Shown: in pieces, positions 17,616 through 25,409 of the stretch | Layout: every line of letters starts with the position of its first letter | Numbering within the stretch: position 1 is the first letter of the stretch | Assembly: GCA_963727245.1 (NCBI GenBank) | Contig: CAVSFO010000022.1 | Span: 1-63,403, forward strand | DNA length: 63,403 nucleotides | Direction: 5' to 3' | Source: JBKQVT01 sp963727245 | Lineage (GTDB): Bacteria > Planctomycetota > Planctomycetia > Pirellulales > Thermoguttaceae | Position numbers and translations under genes: made by a program | The notes under the pieces: generated by a model | What the model saw: the letters and a program-made list of their open reading frames with translations, nothing else | Databases searched by the model: none | What the model was told of the DNA's origin: nothing

Positions 17616-18947
17616 TCATTCGCCGCGGAGCTTCAGGTTCAAAACGACCAGCTTCTCGCGGACTTCGTTGAGGCTGGTGACGCCGAAGTTCTTGCACTCC
17701 AGCAGGTCGTCGCCGGTGCGGCGAACCAGCTCGCCAATCGTGTTGATGCCCAGGCGGATCATGCACTTGCGGGCACGGACGGAGAGATTCAGCTCGGAGA
17801 CCGGCTTGGCCAGCAGGGCCTGCTCGTCGGCGGAGAGCATCTCGGGCTCGAAGACCTCGGCCGCCTGGCGTTCGGCGGCCAACTGGCCGAGCCGGAGCCC
17901 CTTGGAGGCGAGCATCTCCTTGATTTCCACGAGGCTGGTTTCGCCGAAATTCTTGCTGGCCAGCAGTTCCGCCTCGGTGGAGCGGCACAGGTCGCCCAGG
18001 GTGTTGATGCCCATCTTTTGCAGGCAATTGCGGCTGCGGACCGACAATTCGAAGTCGGTCACGGGGATGTTGAGCACCTGGCCCATGCGGTCGCGTTTCT
18101 TCTGCGCGTCCTCGTCGTAGAACTGCTCGTGCGAGGCCTCGGTGTCTTTGAAGAACAGGGCGGCGCGGGCGTGATCGGGATAGTCGTCCAGCACCCGCTG
18201 GTAGCACTGCGCGGCGCGGTCGTACTGCTCGCGGTCTTCGTACATCAGGCCGAGATTCATCAGCGGACCGATGAAGGAGGGGAAGCGGGCGCCGGCCCGC
18301 TTGTAGAGTTCCATGGCCACGTCGTCGTTGCCGCGGCGATCGTTTTCCACGGCCAGGCCGAACAGGGCGCCGGGGTGGTCGCGGTCGACCTCGACGGCCC
18401 GCTCGTAGAGGGCGACGACTTCGGAGGGGTTTCCGCCCGACGGCGGCCACCGTGGCGGCCCGCTGCGCCAGGTACTCGGCCGTCTGCTCGATGGCGCCGG
18501 AGAGTCCGTCCAGCGACGGCCAGGGCCTCGGCGGGCTTGTCCGCGTAGCGGAGCGCCTCGACCCGTGCCAGGGCGCACTGGCCGACGTCGTAGCCGGCCC
18601 GCTCGGCGGCCTGGTAGCTCTCGACGGCCGCGTCGTACTGTTGGCGGGCGACGTGGGCACGGCCCAGGTAGAAGTTCTGCATGGCGCCGCCGTCGCCCTG
18701 GCGGAGGATTTCGATGGCCCGATAACAGCGGCCCAACAGGAACAGGCAGGTGCCCAGCCGGACCATGCTGGCCGGGGTCTGCTCCTCTTTGGCCTGCAAT
18801 TCCTGCGACGGCGTCGCGAAGGATGGCGTAATTGGCCCGCTCCCGCGCGATGGCGGCCTGCATCTGCCGCACTTCGGCGGGGCCAAAAGGACCGTTGACC
18901 AGGACCGCTTGCCTCAAGTCGAATTCGACGCTCTGCACCATTGCCAA
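17616..18947 (-). CDS. TPR protein with two C-terminal RNA polymerase alpha-CTD-like domains (three frameshifts)
   Basis: The corrected protein is about 442 residues. The first 270 are helical TPR-like repeats (for example NFYLGRAHVARQQYDAAVES, PLMNLGLMYEDREQYDRA). The last 150 hold two consecutive alpha-CTD modules: first FELSVRSRNCLQKMGINTLG...NFGETSLVEIKE, then LNLSVRARKCMIRLGINTIG...NFGVTSLNEVRE. Compared with E. coli RpoA, residues matching Arg265, Gly296 and Ser299 are kept in both, Asn268 only in the first, and Lys298 is Thr in both. Frame breaks near 18804, 18520 and 18437 are each one extra base. It is not RpoA itself: no assembly domain is present. A role touching transcription is an inference. 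Confidence 0.8.
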   Translation of the reverse strand: MAMVQSVEFDLRQAVLVNGPFGPAEVRQMQAAIARERANYAILRDAVAGIAGQRGADPGQHGPAGHLPVPVGPLLSGHRNPPPGRRRRHAELLPGPCPRRPPTVRRGRRELPGRRAGRLRRRPVRPGTGRGAPLRGQARRGPGRRWTDSPAPSSRRPSTWRSGPPRWPPSGGNPSEVVALYERAVEVDRDHPGALFGLAVENDRRGNDDVAMELYKRAGARFPSFIGPLMNLGLMYEDREQYDRAAQCYQRVLDDYPDHARAALFFKDTEASHEQFYDEDAQKKRDRMGQVLNIPVTDFELSVRSRNCLQKMGINTLGDLCRSTEAELLASKNFGETSLVEIKEMLASKGLRLGQLAAERQAAEVFEPEMLSADEQALLAKPVSELNLSVRARKCMIRLGINTIGELVRRTGDDLLECKNFGVTSLNEVREKLVVLNLKLRGE

Positions 18948-19003
18948 TTTCTCCCTACACCGGTCTGACCGGCCGGAATACGGACAGTGAGTTATCTCCC
19001 AGG

Positions 19004-19077
19004 AGCCAGCGGGGGGAATCGAACCCCCAACCCCCGCATTACGAATGCGGTGCTCTGCCGATTGAAGCTACGCTGGC
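19004..19077 (-). tRNA. tRNA-Thr (CGT)
   Basis: The minus strand gives acceptor GCCAGCG/CGCTGGC, D arm GCTT/GAGC, anticodon stem CCGCA/TGCGG around TTCGTAA, and T arm GGGGG TTCGATT CCCCC. The anticodon is CGT, so threonine. All four stems pair well. Its 5' half and upstream flank are duplicated at 20006-20060. Confidence 0.95.
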
Positions 19078-19272
19078 CAGACGGAATCCCATAATTTAAT
19101 ACAAACCGGCCACGCTGGCAAGAGCCGACGGATACCCTCCGCAATGGTGGTGTGATGTGACGCAGGCGTTATGACGGATTTCCATCGGCTGGTCGAGTTC
19201 ATTAACACGGGTGGGCCGGGTGGCGCACGCCGGGCGACAAAACGCGCTAGGCCTTAGCCCGGTGTGCTTGCC

Positions 19273-19805
19273 CTATTCGTCCTCGCTCGTGTGGAAACCG
19301 ATCCGCCGCTGGGGCCGGGTTGCGGGCGGGGCCATGAGTTGGCGGATGGCGTCAAAGACACCGCGGAACTGTTCATCGTACCTCTTCTCAAGTTCATCCA
19401 GCCGCCGAGCCAATTCCACATTGGAGGCAAGCATCTCACGCAGGCGCACAAACGTTCGCATGATTTCGATGTTCACCAGCACGGCCCGCTCGCTGCGGAG
19501 CACGCTGGAAAGCATGGCGACGCCTTCCTGGGTGAAGACATAGGAAAGCGAACCACCCAGGCTGCGCTGGAAGGTATCACATTTTGTGATACCAACGCGT
19601 CGGCCTCCTCCTGGGTCAGCCGAAACATGAAGTCCGGAGGAAATCGGGCTGCGTTGCGGCTGACCTGCTGGCGGAGCGCAATCGCCTTCACGCCATACAG
19701 GGTGGCGAGGTCGCGGTCGAGCATGACCTTGCGCCGACGAATGAGCAGGATAGCTCGTTCGATTCGCTCGACGGGAATCAGGGAGACCGCGCGCTTCTTC
19801 ACCAT
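19273..19805 (-). CDS. ORF6N-domain protein (one frameshift)
   Basis: It begins MVKKRAVSLIPVERIERAIL and contains the ORF6N core (VMLDRDLATLYGVKAIALRQ, then RNAARFPPDFMFRLTQEE). After a frame break near 19575 it continues with LGGSLSYVFTQEGVAMLSSV, RSERAVLVNIEIMRTFVRL and a coiled tail. ORF6N is a DNA-binding domain found mainly in phages, plasmids and mobile islands. The gene is the only one between tRNA-Thr and a partial copy of that tRNA, so it is probably cargo of a small integrated element. Confidence 0.82.
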
Positions 19806-20005
19806 AACCCTTGCCAATGCCGCTGGTGGGGCGACGCTGCTCCGCACGCGGTTCGATACCCGGTCGTCGAAACAACTGCAAGCGGTGTTTTACCGGGTGT
19901 CGCCGCGCTTTCCATGCCATGCCCGCCGGAGGCCATAAGCCGTTATCGCATAACGTATTATGATGCGTCTACGCAATTCGGATGAACTGAGGAAGACGCA
20001 TTTCC

Positions 20006-20060
20006 AATGCGGTGCTCTGCCGATTGAAGCTACGCTGGCCAGGCAGAATCCCATAATTTA
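20006..20060 (-). repeat. Duplicate of the 5' half of tRNA-Thr and its upstream flank
   Basis: These 55 bases match 19044-19098 with two mismatches: they start at the 3' side of the anticodon loop, run through the D arm and 5' acceptor strand, and extend 20 bases upstream of the tRNA. The 3' half is absent, so this is not a functional tRNA. With the intact tRNA it brackets about 0.9 kb carrying the ORF6N gene. Confidence 0.85.
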
Positions 20061-20140
20061 TCGCAGCCGGGCGACGTTGGCAAGCCCTCTGCCCGCCTCC
20101 TTGTCAACCGGCCGCGCGGCGGGGTAGACTACCAGGTGCC

Positions 20141-21531
20141 ATGCAAGCGATAAAATTGAACATTCTGCAGATCGACAGCCGCCGCGACGACATCCACGCG
20201 GCCATGGCGGAACTCCGCCGCCGCCTCAGCCCCGAAGGCAACGTCGTCAGCGAAGCCGGCCGGCAGCGGACGCTGGAAGTCTTCGGCCAGCCGCTCTCGC
20301 CCCTCCAGGTGGTCCAGCGGATCTGCCAGCGACGTGAAGCAGCAGGGGCTGGCCGCCGTGCTGGATTACTCGCGCCGGATCGACAAGGCTGAGCTGACGC
20401 CCGCCGAGGTCCGCGTGCCGCTTGAGGAACTCGATCGGGCCCACGCCGCGGCCGATCCGGCCCTCTTGGCGGCGATCCGCCGCATCCGCCGGCGGATCGA
20501 GGATTTTCAAAAGGCGATCCTCCAGCGCGACGTGCGCCTGGACATGCCCAACGGCTACGTGAAACAGCGGTTCCGGCCGCTGGCGCGGGTGGGACTGTGC
20601 GTGCCGGGCGGGGCGGCCGCCTATCCGTCCACGGTGCTTGATGACCGCCGTGCCCGCCCAAGTGGCCGGCGTGCCGCAACTGGCCGTGGTGGCCCCGCCC
20701 ACGCCCTTCGGCGCGTACAATGCCGATCTGCTGGCCACCTGCCGCGAGTTGGACATTACCGAGGTCTATCGGCTCGGCGGCGCCCAGGCCGTGGCCGCCC
20801 TGGCCTACGGCGTCGAGGGGATTCCCCGAGTGGACAAGATCGTGGGGCCGGGCAACCTGTTCGTCGCCCTGGCCAAGCGGCACGTCTATGGCGAGGTCGA
20901 TATCGATGCCATCGCCGGTCCCAGCGAAGTGGTGGTGATCGTGGACCGCTCGACGCGGCCGGAATATACCGCCGCCGACCTGATCGCCCAGGCCGAGCAC
21001 GCCCCGGGCGCGAGCATCCTGATCGGCTGGGACGAAGGGGCGCTGCGGGGCACGGTCCGCGAGCTGGGCCGCCAGTTGGCCGGCTTGGAGCGGGGCGAAC
21101 TGGCCCGGCAAAGTTTGGAAGAGTTCGGCGCCGTCATCCTGGCGCGTGACGCCGACGAGGCCTGCGCGTTGGCCAACGACATCGCCCCGGAGCACCTGCA
21201 CATCGCCACCGACAATGCCGAGCGGCTGGCGGAAAAGATCTCGCACGCCGGGGCGATTTTCCTGGGCAATTTCACCCCCGTGGCCCTGGGCGACTATGCC
21301 GCCGGCCCCTCGCACGTGCTGCCCACCAGCGGCACGGCCCGCTTTGCCAGCGGGCTGTCGGCCAACTCGTTCCTGCGGAGCACCAGCATCCTCCACTTCA
21401 CCCGCCAGGGCATGACGAACCTCGCTCCCGACGTGCAAGTCCTGGCCGACAAGGAAGGCTTGACCGGCCATCGCGCCAGCGTGGAAATAAGGATGAAGGC
21501 GGAAGGCGGAGGGCGGAAGGTGGAAGGATGA
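20141..21531 (+). CDS. hisD: Histidinol dehydrogenase (two frameshifts)
   Basis: Catalyses the last two steps of histidine synthesis (histidinol to histidine, NAD-dependent, zinc enzyme). Motifs are ARVGLCVPGGAAAYPSTVL, VYRLGGAQAVAALAYG, VGPGNLFVALAKRHVYG, DAIAGPSEVVVIVD and the active-site NDIAPEHLHIATDNAE. Frame breaks at about 20327 (extra C; IC-SDVKQQG) and 20638 (extra base; STVL-MTAVPAQ). The corrected length is about 462 residues. The last ten residues come from a purine-rich low-complexity repeat that supplies the stop codon. It is followed by hisC and hisB. Confidence 0.92.
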
Positions 21532-21543
21532 AAGCTCGGTCGC

Positions 21544-21632
21544 CCCAAGCCCGCCGGCTGCGGCCGGTGGGAAGGGAAGTGGATATCGCTTGTTTTCTTC
21601 GTTCCCACCGGCCGCAGCCGGTGGGCCTGGGC
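21544..21632. repeat. CCCACCGGCTGCGGCCGGTGGG inverted-repeat element, copy 1
   Basis: The left arm cccgccggctgcggccgg and the right arm cccaccggccgcagccgg, each palindromic, are separated by about 40 bases. It lies in the gap between hisD and hisC. Three more copies lie at 22.8, 24.4 and 27.6 kb. Confidence 0.85.
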
Positions 21633-21687
21633 ATTCCAATCTCTGGTCCCGTCGGCCTTCCCCCTTCCGCCTTCCGCCTTCCGCCTT

Positions 21688-22731
21688 ATGTCGTACTTTC
21701 GTCCTGAAATCGAAGCGATGACCGGTTACGTGCCGGGCGAACAGCCGCAGGGTGGCGCGCTGGTCAAGCTCAATACCAACGAGAACCCCTATCCGCCCTC
21801 GCCCGCCGTGGCCGCCGCCGTCGCGGAAGCCCTGCGGCGGGGCCTGGAGAAGTATCCCGATCCGCTGGCCGGGGCGTTTTGCCGCCGGGCCGCCGAAGTG
21901 CTGGGCGTCGATGCCGATTGGATCATGGCCGGCAACGGCAGCGACGACATGCTGACCATCGTGACGCGGACCTTCGTCGGCGCCGGCCAACTGTTGCGGC
22001 TGCCGTATCCCAGCTACGTGCTCTACAAGACCCTGGCCCAACTCCAGGGCGCCTACAGCGACGAGGTCCGCTTTCGGCCCGACTGGTCGCTGCCGGTCGA
22101 GTTCGCCGCCGCCCGCAAAGACTTGCGGCTGGTGTTCCTGGCCAATCCGAACAGCCCTTCGGGCACGATGGTTCCGCCCGGGCAAGTGCTGGACCTGGCC
22201 GAGCGGCTGCCCTGTCCGCTGCTGGTCGACGAGGCGTACGTCGACTTCGCCGAGACGAATTGCCTGGACCTGGTGGCGCGGAACGAGAAGATCCTGGTGT
22301 CGCGGAGTTTGAGCAAGTCGTACGCGCTGGCCGGTCTGCGGTTCGGCTACGTGGTGGCGCAGCCGCAGGTGATACGCCAACTGGTCAAGGTGAAGGATTC
22401 GTACAACTGCGACGCCCTGTCGATTGCGGCCGCCGCGGCGGCCATCGGCGATCAGGCGTGGCGGACGGCCAACCGGGCCAAAATCCTCGCCAGCCGGCAG
22501 CGGCTTGTAGCGGCCGTGCGGGAATTAGGGTTTGCAGCGGTCGATTCGCAAGCTAACTTTGTCTGGACCACCCATCCGACACGGCCCGCCAAGGCTCTCT
22601 ACGAAGAACTGAAACGGCGCGGCATCCTGGTCCGATACATGGACTATCCGGGCTGGGGTGATGGGCTGCGGATCAGCGTCGGCAGCGATCGCCAGATCGA
22701 CACGTTGCTGGAGCAGCTAAAAGGGATTTAG
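21688..22731 (+). CDS. hisC: Histidinol-phosphate aminotransferase
   Basis: 347 residues, PLP-dependent class II aminotransferase converting imidazole-acetol phosphate to histidinol phosphate. Motifs are KLNTNENPYPPSPAV, MAGNGSDDMLTIV, LPYPSYVLYK, VFLANPNSPSGTM, DEAYVDFAE and the PLP lysine in SRSLSKSYALAGLRFGY. The frame is intact. The start MSYFRPEIEAM is typical. It is second in the hisD-hisC-hisB cluster, separated from neighbours by repeat-filled gaps of about 160 bp. Confidence 0.95.
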   Translation: MSYFRPEIEAMTGYVPGEQPQGGALVKLNTNENPYPPSPAVAAAVAEALRRGLEKYPDPLAGAFCRRAAEVLGVDADWIMAGNGSDDMLTIVTRTFVGAGQLLRLPYPSYVLYKTLAQLQGAYSDEVRFRPDWSLPVEFAAARKDLRLVFLANPNSPSGTMVPPGQVLDLAERLPCPLLVDEAYVDFAETNCLDLVARNEKILVSRSLSKSYALAGLRFGYVVAQPQVIRQLVKVKDSYNCDALSIAAAAAAIGDQAWRTANRAKILASRQRLVAAVRELGFAAVDSQANFVWTTHPTRPAKALYEELKRRGILVRYMDYPGWGDGLRISVGSDRQIDTLLEQLKGI

Positions 22732-22773
22732 GGATTTTAGGGATTGGGGATTAGCGATGGGGTCGCCCCCGCT

Positions 22774-22856
22774 CCCCAAGCCCACCGGCTGCGTCCGGTG
22801 GGACCTGATGCGGCCGGCGCGACGCTGTTCCCACCGGCCGCAGCCGGTGGGCTTGG
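22774..22856. repeat. CCCACCGGCTGCGGCCGGTGGG element, copy 2
   Basis: Arms ccccaagcccaccggctgcg and cggccgcagccggtgggc flank about 30 bases. It lies between hisC and hisB and is preceded by heptamer-like agggatt repeats at 22723-22755. Confidence 0.85.
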
Positions 22857-22893
22857 AGAGCAAGACAGACGCGGACCAACCAAGGAACGACTC

Positions 22894-23481
22894 ATGGCTC
22901 GAAGCGCCACCATCGATCGCCAAACCGCGGAAACCAAGGTCCACTTGGAGCTGGCCTTGGACGGCAGCGGCCGCTCGCAAGTCGCTACCGGCGTCGGCTT
23001 CTTCGATCACATGCTCGCCCTGCTGGCCAAACACGCCGCCTTCGACCTGACGGTCCAGGCCGCCGGCGACCTGGAGGTCGACCAGCACCACACGGTCGAA
23101 GACGTGGGCATCTGCCTGGGTCAGGCGCTGAACGAGGCCCTCGGCCAGCGCGCCGGCATCCGCCGCTACGGCCAGGCCACCTTGCCTATGGAAGAGTCGC
23201 TGGCCACCTGCGCCGTCGACCTGGGCGGGCGGGCGTATTTCGTCTTCGAGGCCAAGTTTCCCGCCCCCAAAATCGGCCTGTTCGACAGCGAACTGGTGGC
23301 CGTCTTCTGGCAGGCGGTGGCGGCCAATGCACTGTGCAATCTGCACCTCAAGTTGCACCACGGCCAGAACGGCCACCATATCGCCGAGTGCCTTTTCAAG
23401 GCGGCGGCCCGGGCGTTGCGCATGGCCGTCGAGCCCGATCCCCGCATCACCGGCGTGCCCAGCACGAAAGGGCGGCTGTAA
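22894..23481 (+). CDS. hisB: Imidazoleglycerol-phosphate dehydratase
   Basis: 195 residues, a manganese enzyme forming imidazole acetol phosphate. Motifs are TGVGFFDHMLALLAKHA, DQHHTVEDVGICLGQAL, EESLATCAVDLGGR and the second His cluster LKLHHGQNGHHIAECLFKA. The start at ATG 22894 (MARSATIDRQTAE) is supported by AAGGA upstream; a longer frame to 22744 only reads through repeat sequence. No histidinol-phosphatase domain is fused. Confidence 0.94.
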   Translation: MARSATIDRQTAETKVHLELALDGSGRSQVATGVGFFDHMLALLAKHAAFDLTVQAAGDLEVDQHHTVEDVGICLGQALNEALGQRAGIRRYGQATLPMEESLATCAVDLGGRAYFVFEAKFPAPKIGLFDSELVAVFWQAVAANALCNLHLKLHHGQNGHHIAECLFKAAARALRMAVEPDPRITGVPSTKGRL

Positions 23482-23620
23482 GCAAGGGGGAAGGCGGAGG
23501 GCGGAAGGCGGAAGGAAGAAGACGAAAGGCACGGACCTGCCCGCTCATCCTTCATCCTTTATCCTTTATCCTTCGTTCTTCCTTCCCCCTTCTGCCTTCC
23601 CCCCTCCGCCTTGGTAAGCG
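23482..23620. repeat. Purine-rich low-complexity repeats
   Basis: Degenerate ggcggaagg units are followed by catcctt/tatcctt heptamers and then the pyrimidine complement of the first type. Similar tracts occur at 21498-21530, 21655-21687, 52266-52360 and 54570-54690. They sit at gene ends and in some cases provide stop codons. Confidence 0.7.
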
Positions 23621-24245
23621 TGGGCAGGACCAGGCTGGAAAACGCCTCCGCAGAGTCGAAACACACGCCGGTCACCAGCAGGGAGAAGACCGCGGCCCCG
23701 CGGCGGGCGACGAAGAGATTTCCCACCGGCTTGCCGGCCGAAGTGATCACGCCCAGCCGCGACTGGTCACCCCAGTGGAAGATGTCGTTGCGCTCGACCA
23801 GCGCGACGTCCTTGCCGCCCGGCAGCGTCTTGCTCCACGGCCCCAGGCCCCAGCGGCGGCGGCAGAGCTTCTCCGCCTCGGCGGGCCCCGCCGTCATGGC
23901 AAACGTCGATTGCACGTAAAGGTCGTCGTGCTTGCCTCGGACGTAGGTGTACTCGATGTCGAACGAGCCGTCGAAGTAGCGGCACCGCAGCCAGCTCTCG
24001 CGGCTCGCCTCGGGCACATAATCGTCGATTTGGGCGGCCACCGCGTAAATGTCAACCACCAGCTTGCGCTGCGGCGGCGGGACGGGCTCTTCCACGGGCG
24101 TGAAAAGCACCAGCGTCCCCAGGGCGATCATGGCCACCACCGCGACGAGGACGCTCAAGGAGACCAGGATCAAGAGCGCGCCGATCGTCTTCGACCGCTT
24201 GCGTCGCGTCGTGCGCTCGCTGCTGAAATCCCGGCCGGTGGACAT
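23559..24245 (-). CDS. Single-span membrane protein of unknown function
   Basis: 228 residues: a basic N-terminus (RTTRRKRSK), one long hydrophobic segment (about residues 20-48, LILVSLSVLVAVVAMIAL), then a soluble domain containing YAVAAQIDDYVPEASRESWL and FDIEYTYVRGKHDDLYV. I do not recognise a family. The final 15 residues (KAEGGRQKGEG...) are encoded by the low-complexity repeat, so the natural end may be earlier. It lies convergent to hisB. The start is at the ATG giving MSTGRDFSSERTT. Confidence 0.6.
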   Translation of the reverse strand: MSTGRDFSSERTTRRKRSKTIGALLILVSLSVLVAVVAMIALGTLVLFTPVEEPVPPPQRKLVVDIYAVAAQIDDYVPEASRESWLRCRYFDGSFDIEYTYVRGKHDDLYVQSTFAMTAGPAEAEKLCRRRWGLGPWSKTLPGGKDVALVERNDIFHWGDQSRLGVITSAGKPVGNLFVARRGAAVFSLLVTGVCFDSAEAFSSLVLPTLTKAEGGRQKGEGRTKDKG

Positions 24246-24650
24246 GCTGTGGGCCTTTGCCGTGCTGCGGTTACTGAAAGCATAGCAGCTTGGCAGGGCG
24301 GCATCAATCGGCGGGGAATGATGCGCTGCATGTCGCCGCGGCTTGCCCTCGCATCCCAAGCCCACCGGGTACCCGCGCGGCGGGTCGCGACCGGTGGGAA
24401 GGGAAGCGGCAACGACCATTTTCCCCAGCGCCCTTCCCACCGGCCGCAGCCGGTGGGCTTGGAAGGCAGGTGGGACGTTTTTTCGGCCGCACCCGGCTAT
24501 TGACAATGGATGGCAACCGCGACACAATGCCGGTTGAGCCTACTCCCACAATGGCGGGCAGTCGGACTGACCTGACCGCCTCGCCGCCGACAACGCCGGG
24601 CGACCTTGGAACAAACCGTGACGGTCGTCCCCGTATTCAGCCACTGCGTA
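24246..24650. repeat. Intergenic region with CCG inverted-repeat element, copy 3
   Basis: About 400 bp upstream of the nuclease gene. The repeat spans about 24355-24462 (arms cccaagcccaccggg and cggccgcagccggtgggc), and similarity to copy 4 continues through the 3' flank gcaggtgggacgtttttt to about 24480. With copy 4 it brackets the nuclease-methylase pair in the same orientation. The remaining 24490-24650 shows no feature I can assign. Confidence 0.75.
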
Positions 24651-25409
24651 ATGGCGATTCGCAACAATGTGCTGATCGAGCGCGTCAGCGCGACGGACAA
24701 GGAATTCCACTTCCAGAATTGGTTCAAGGCGAGACTCCATGAGTTTGGGCAGAACTTCGAGGTGGGAGGCCGCAACAGCTACCCGGATTTTCGGATGGTT
24801 GCCACGACGGACGGGTACGAGCTGAAAGGTCTTGCGTATCCAGGGCGTGACGCCACCTTCGATAGCAACAGCCAGGTGCCCACGGGCTTTCATAACGGGC
24901 GTACCATTTACTACGTTTTCGGTCGCTATCCGAAGAAACCCGACGGGAATTCGTACCCGGTCCTCGACCTGGTCCTTTGTCACGGTGATTTTCTGAACGC
25001 GGACCACGAGTACGTTCACCAGAACAAGAGCGTCAAGGGCTTCGGCAGCTACGGCGACATCCTCATTCGCGATCGGAAAATGTACGTGGTTCCGACGCCG
25101 TTTCGTCTCGTCGACGGGATTGCTCACCAGCAGACCCTGATCCTGCCCGCCGAAATCGCGCCTGGCAGCGGTTTTGTCCAGGTGGGCGACCTTTGCCGTC
25201 GGGAGGCGGCCGAACTGATCGTCGGGTACGCGTTCGACCTTAAATCGAACGATCTCCGCCCGTCGAAAGTTCCCAATCCCGGGGTCGGCCGCGAGCACCA
25301 TTTCCGGGCGTGGAGGGGCAGGCGGTCACCGGCCAACCCGGTGTCGATGCGGGCCCAGGCAACGGTCGGCGAGGGCCTTCAAGGCGGTGACGAACATGCC
25401 GGACCGTAA
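24651..25409 (+). CDS. Putative PD-(D/E)XK restriction endonuclease
   Basis: 252 residues from ATG 24651 (MAIRNNVLIERVSATDKEF); an in-frame TTG at 24606 is an alternative. The stretch NSYPDFRMVATTDGYELKG places Pro-Asp about ten residues before Glu-Leu-Lys, the spacing of PD-(D/E)XK nuclease active sites (Asp46, Glu57, Lys59). No named family is recognised. It overlaps the downstream DNA methyltransferase by about 14-23 bp, which supports a type II restriction pair. Base composition is less GC-rich than the housekeeping genes around it, consistent with transfer. The recognition site is unknown. Confidence 0.7.
   Translation: MAIRNNVLIERVSATDKEFHFQNWFKARLHEFGQNFEVGGRNSYPDFRMVATTDGYELKGLAYPGRDATFDSNSQVPTGFHNGRTIYYVFGRYPKKPDGNSYPVLDLVLCHGDFLNADHEYVHQNKSVKGFGSYGDILIRDRKMYVVPTPFRLVDGIAHQQTLILPAEIAPGSGFVQVGDLCRREAAELIVGYAFDLKSNDLRPSKVPNPGVGREHHFRAWRGRRSPANPVSMRAQATVGEGLQGGDEHAGP

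Noticed and set aside
20104..22380. 758-codon minus-strand frame over hisD-hisC
   Set aside because: Antisense shadow; it covers two genes of known function and contains no recognisable domain.
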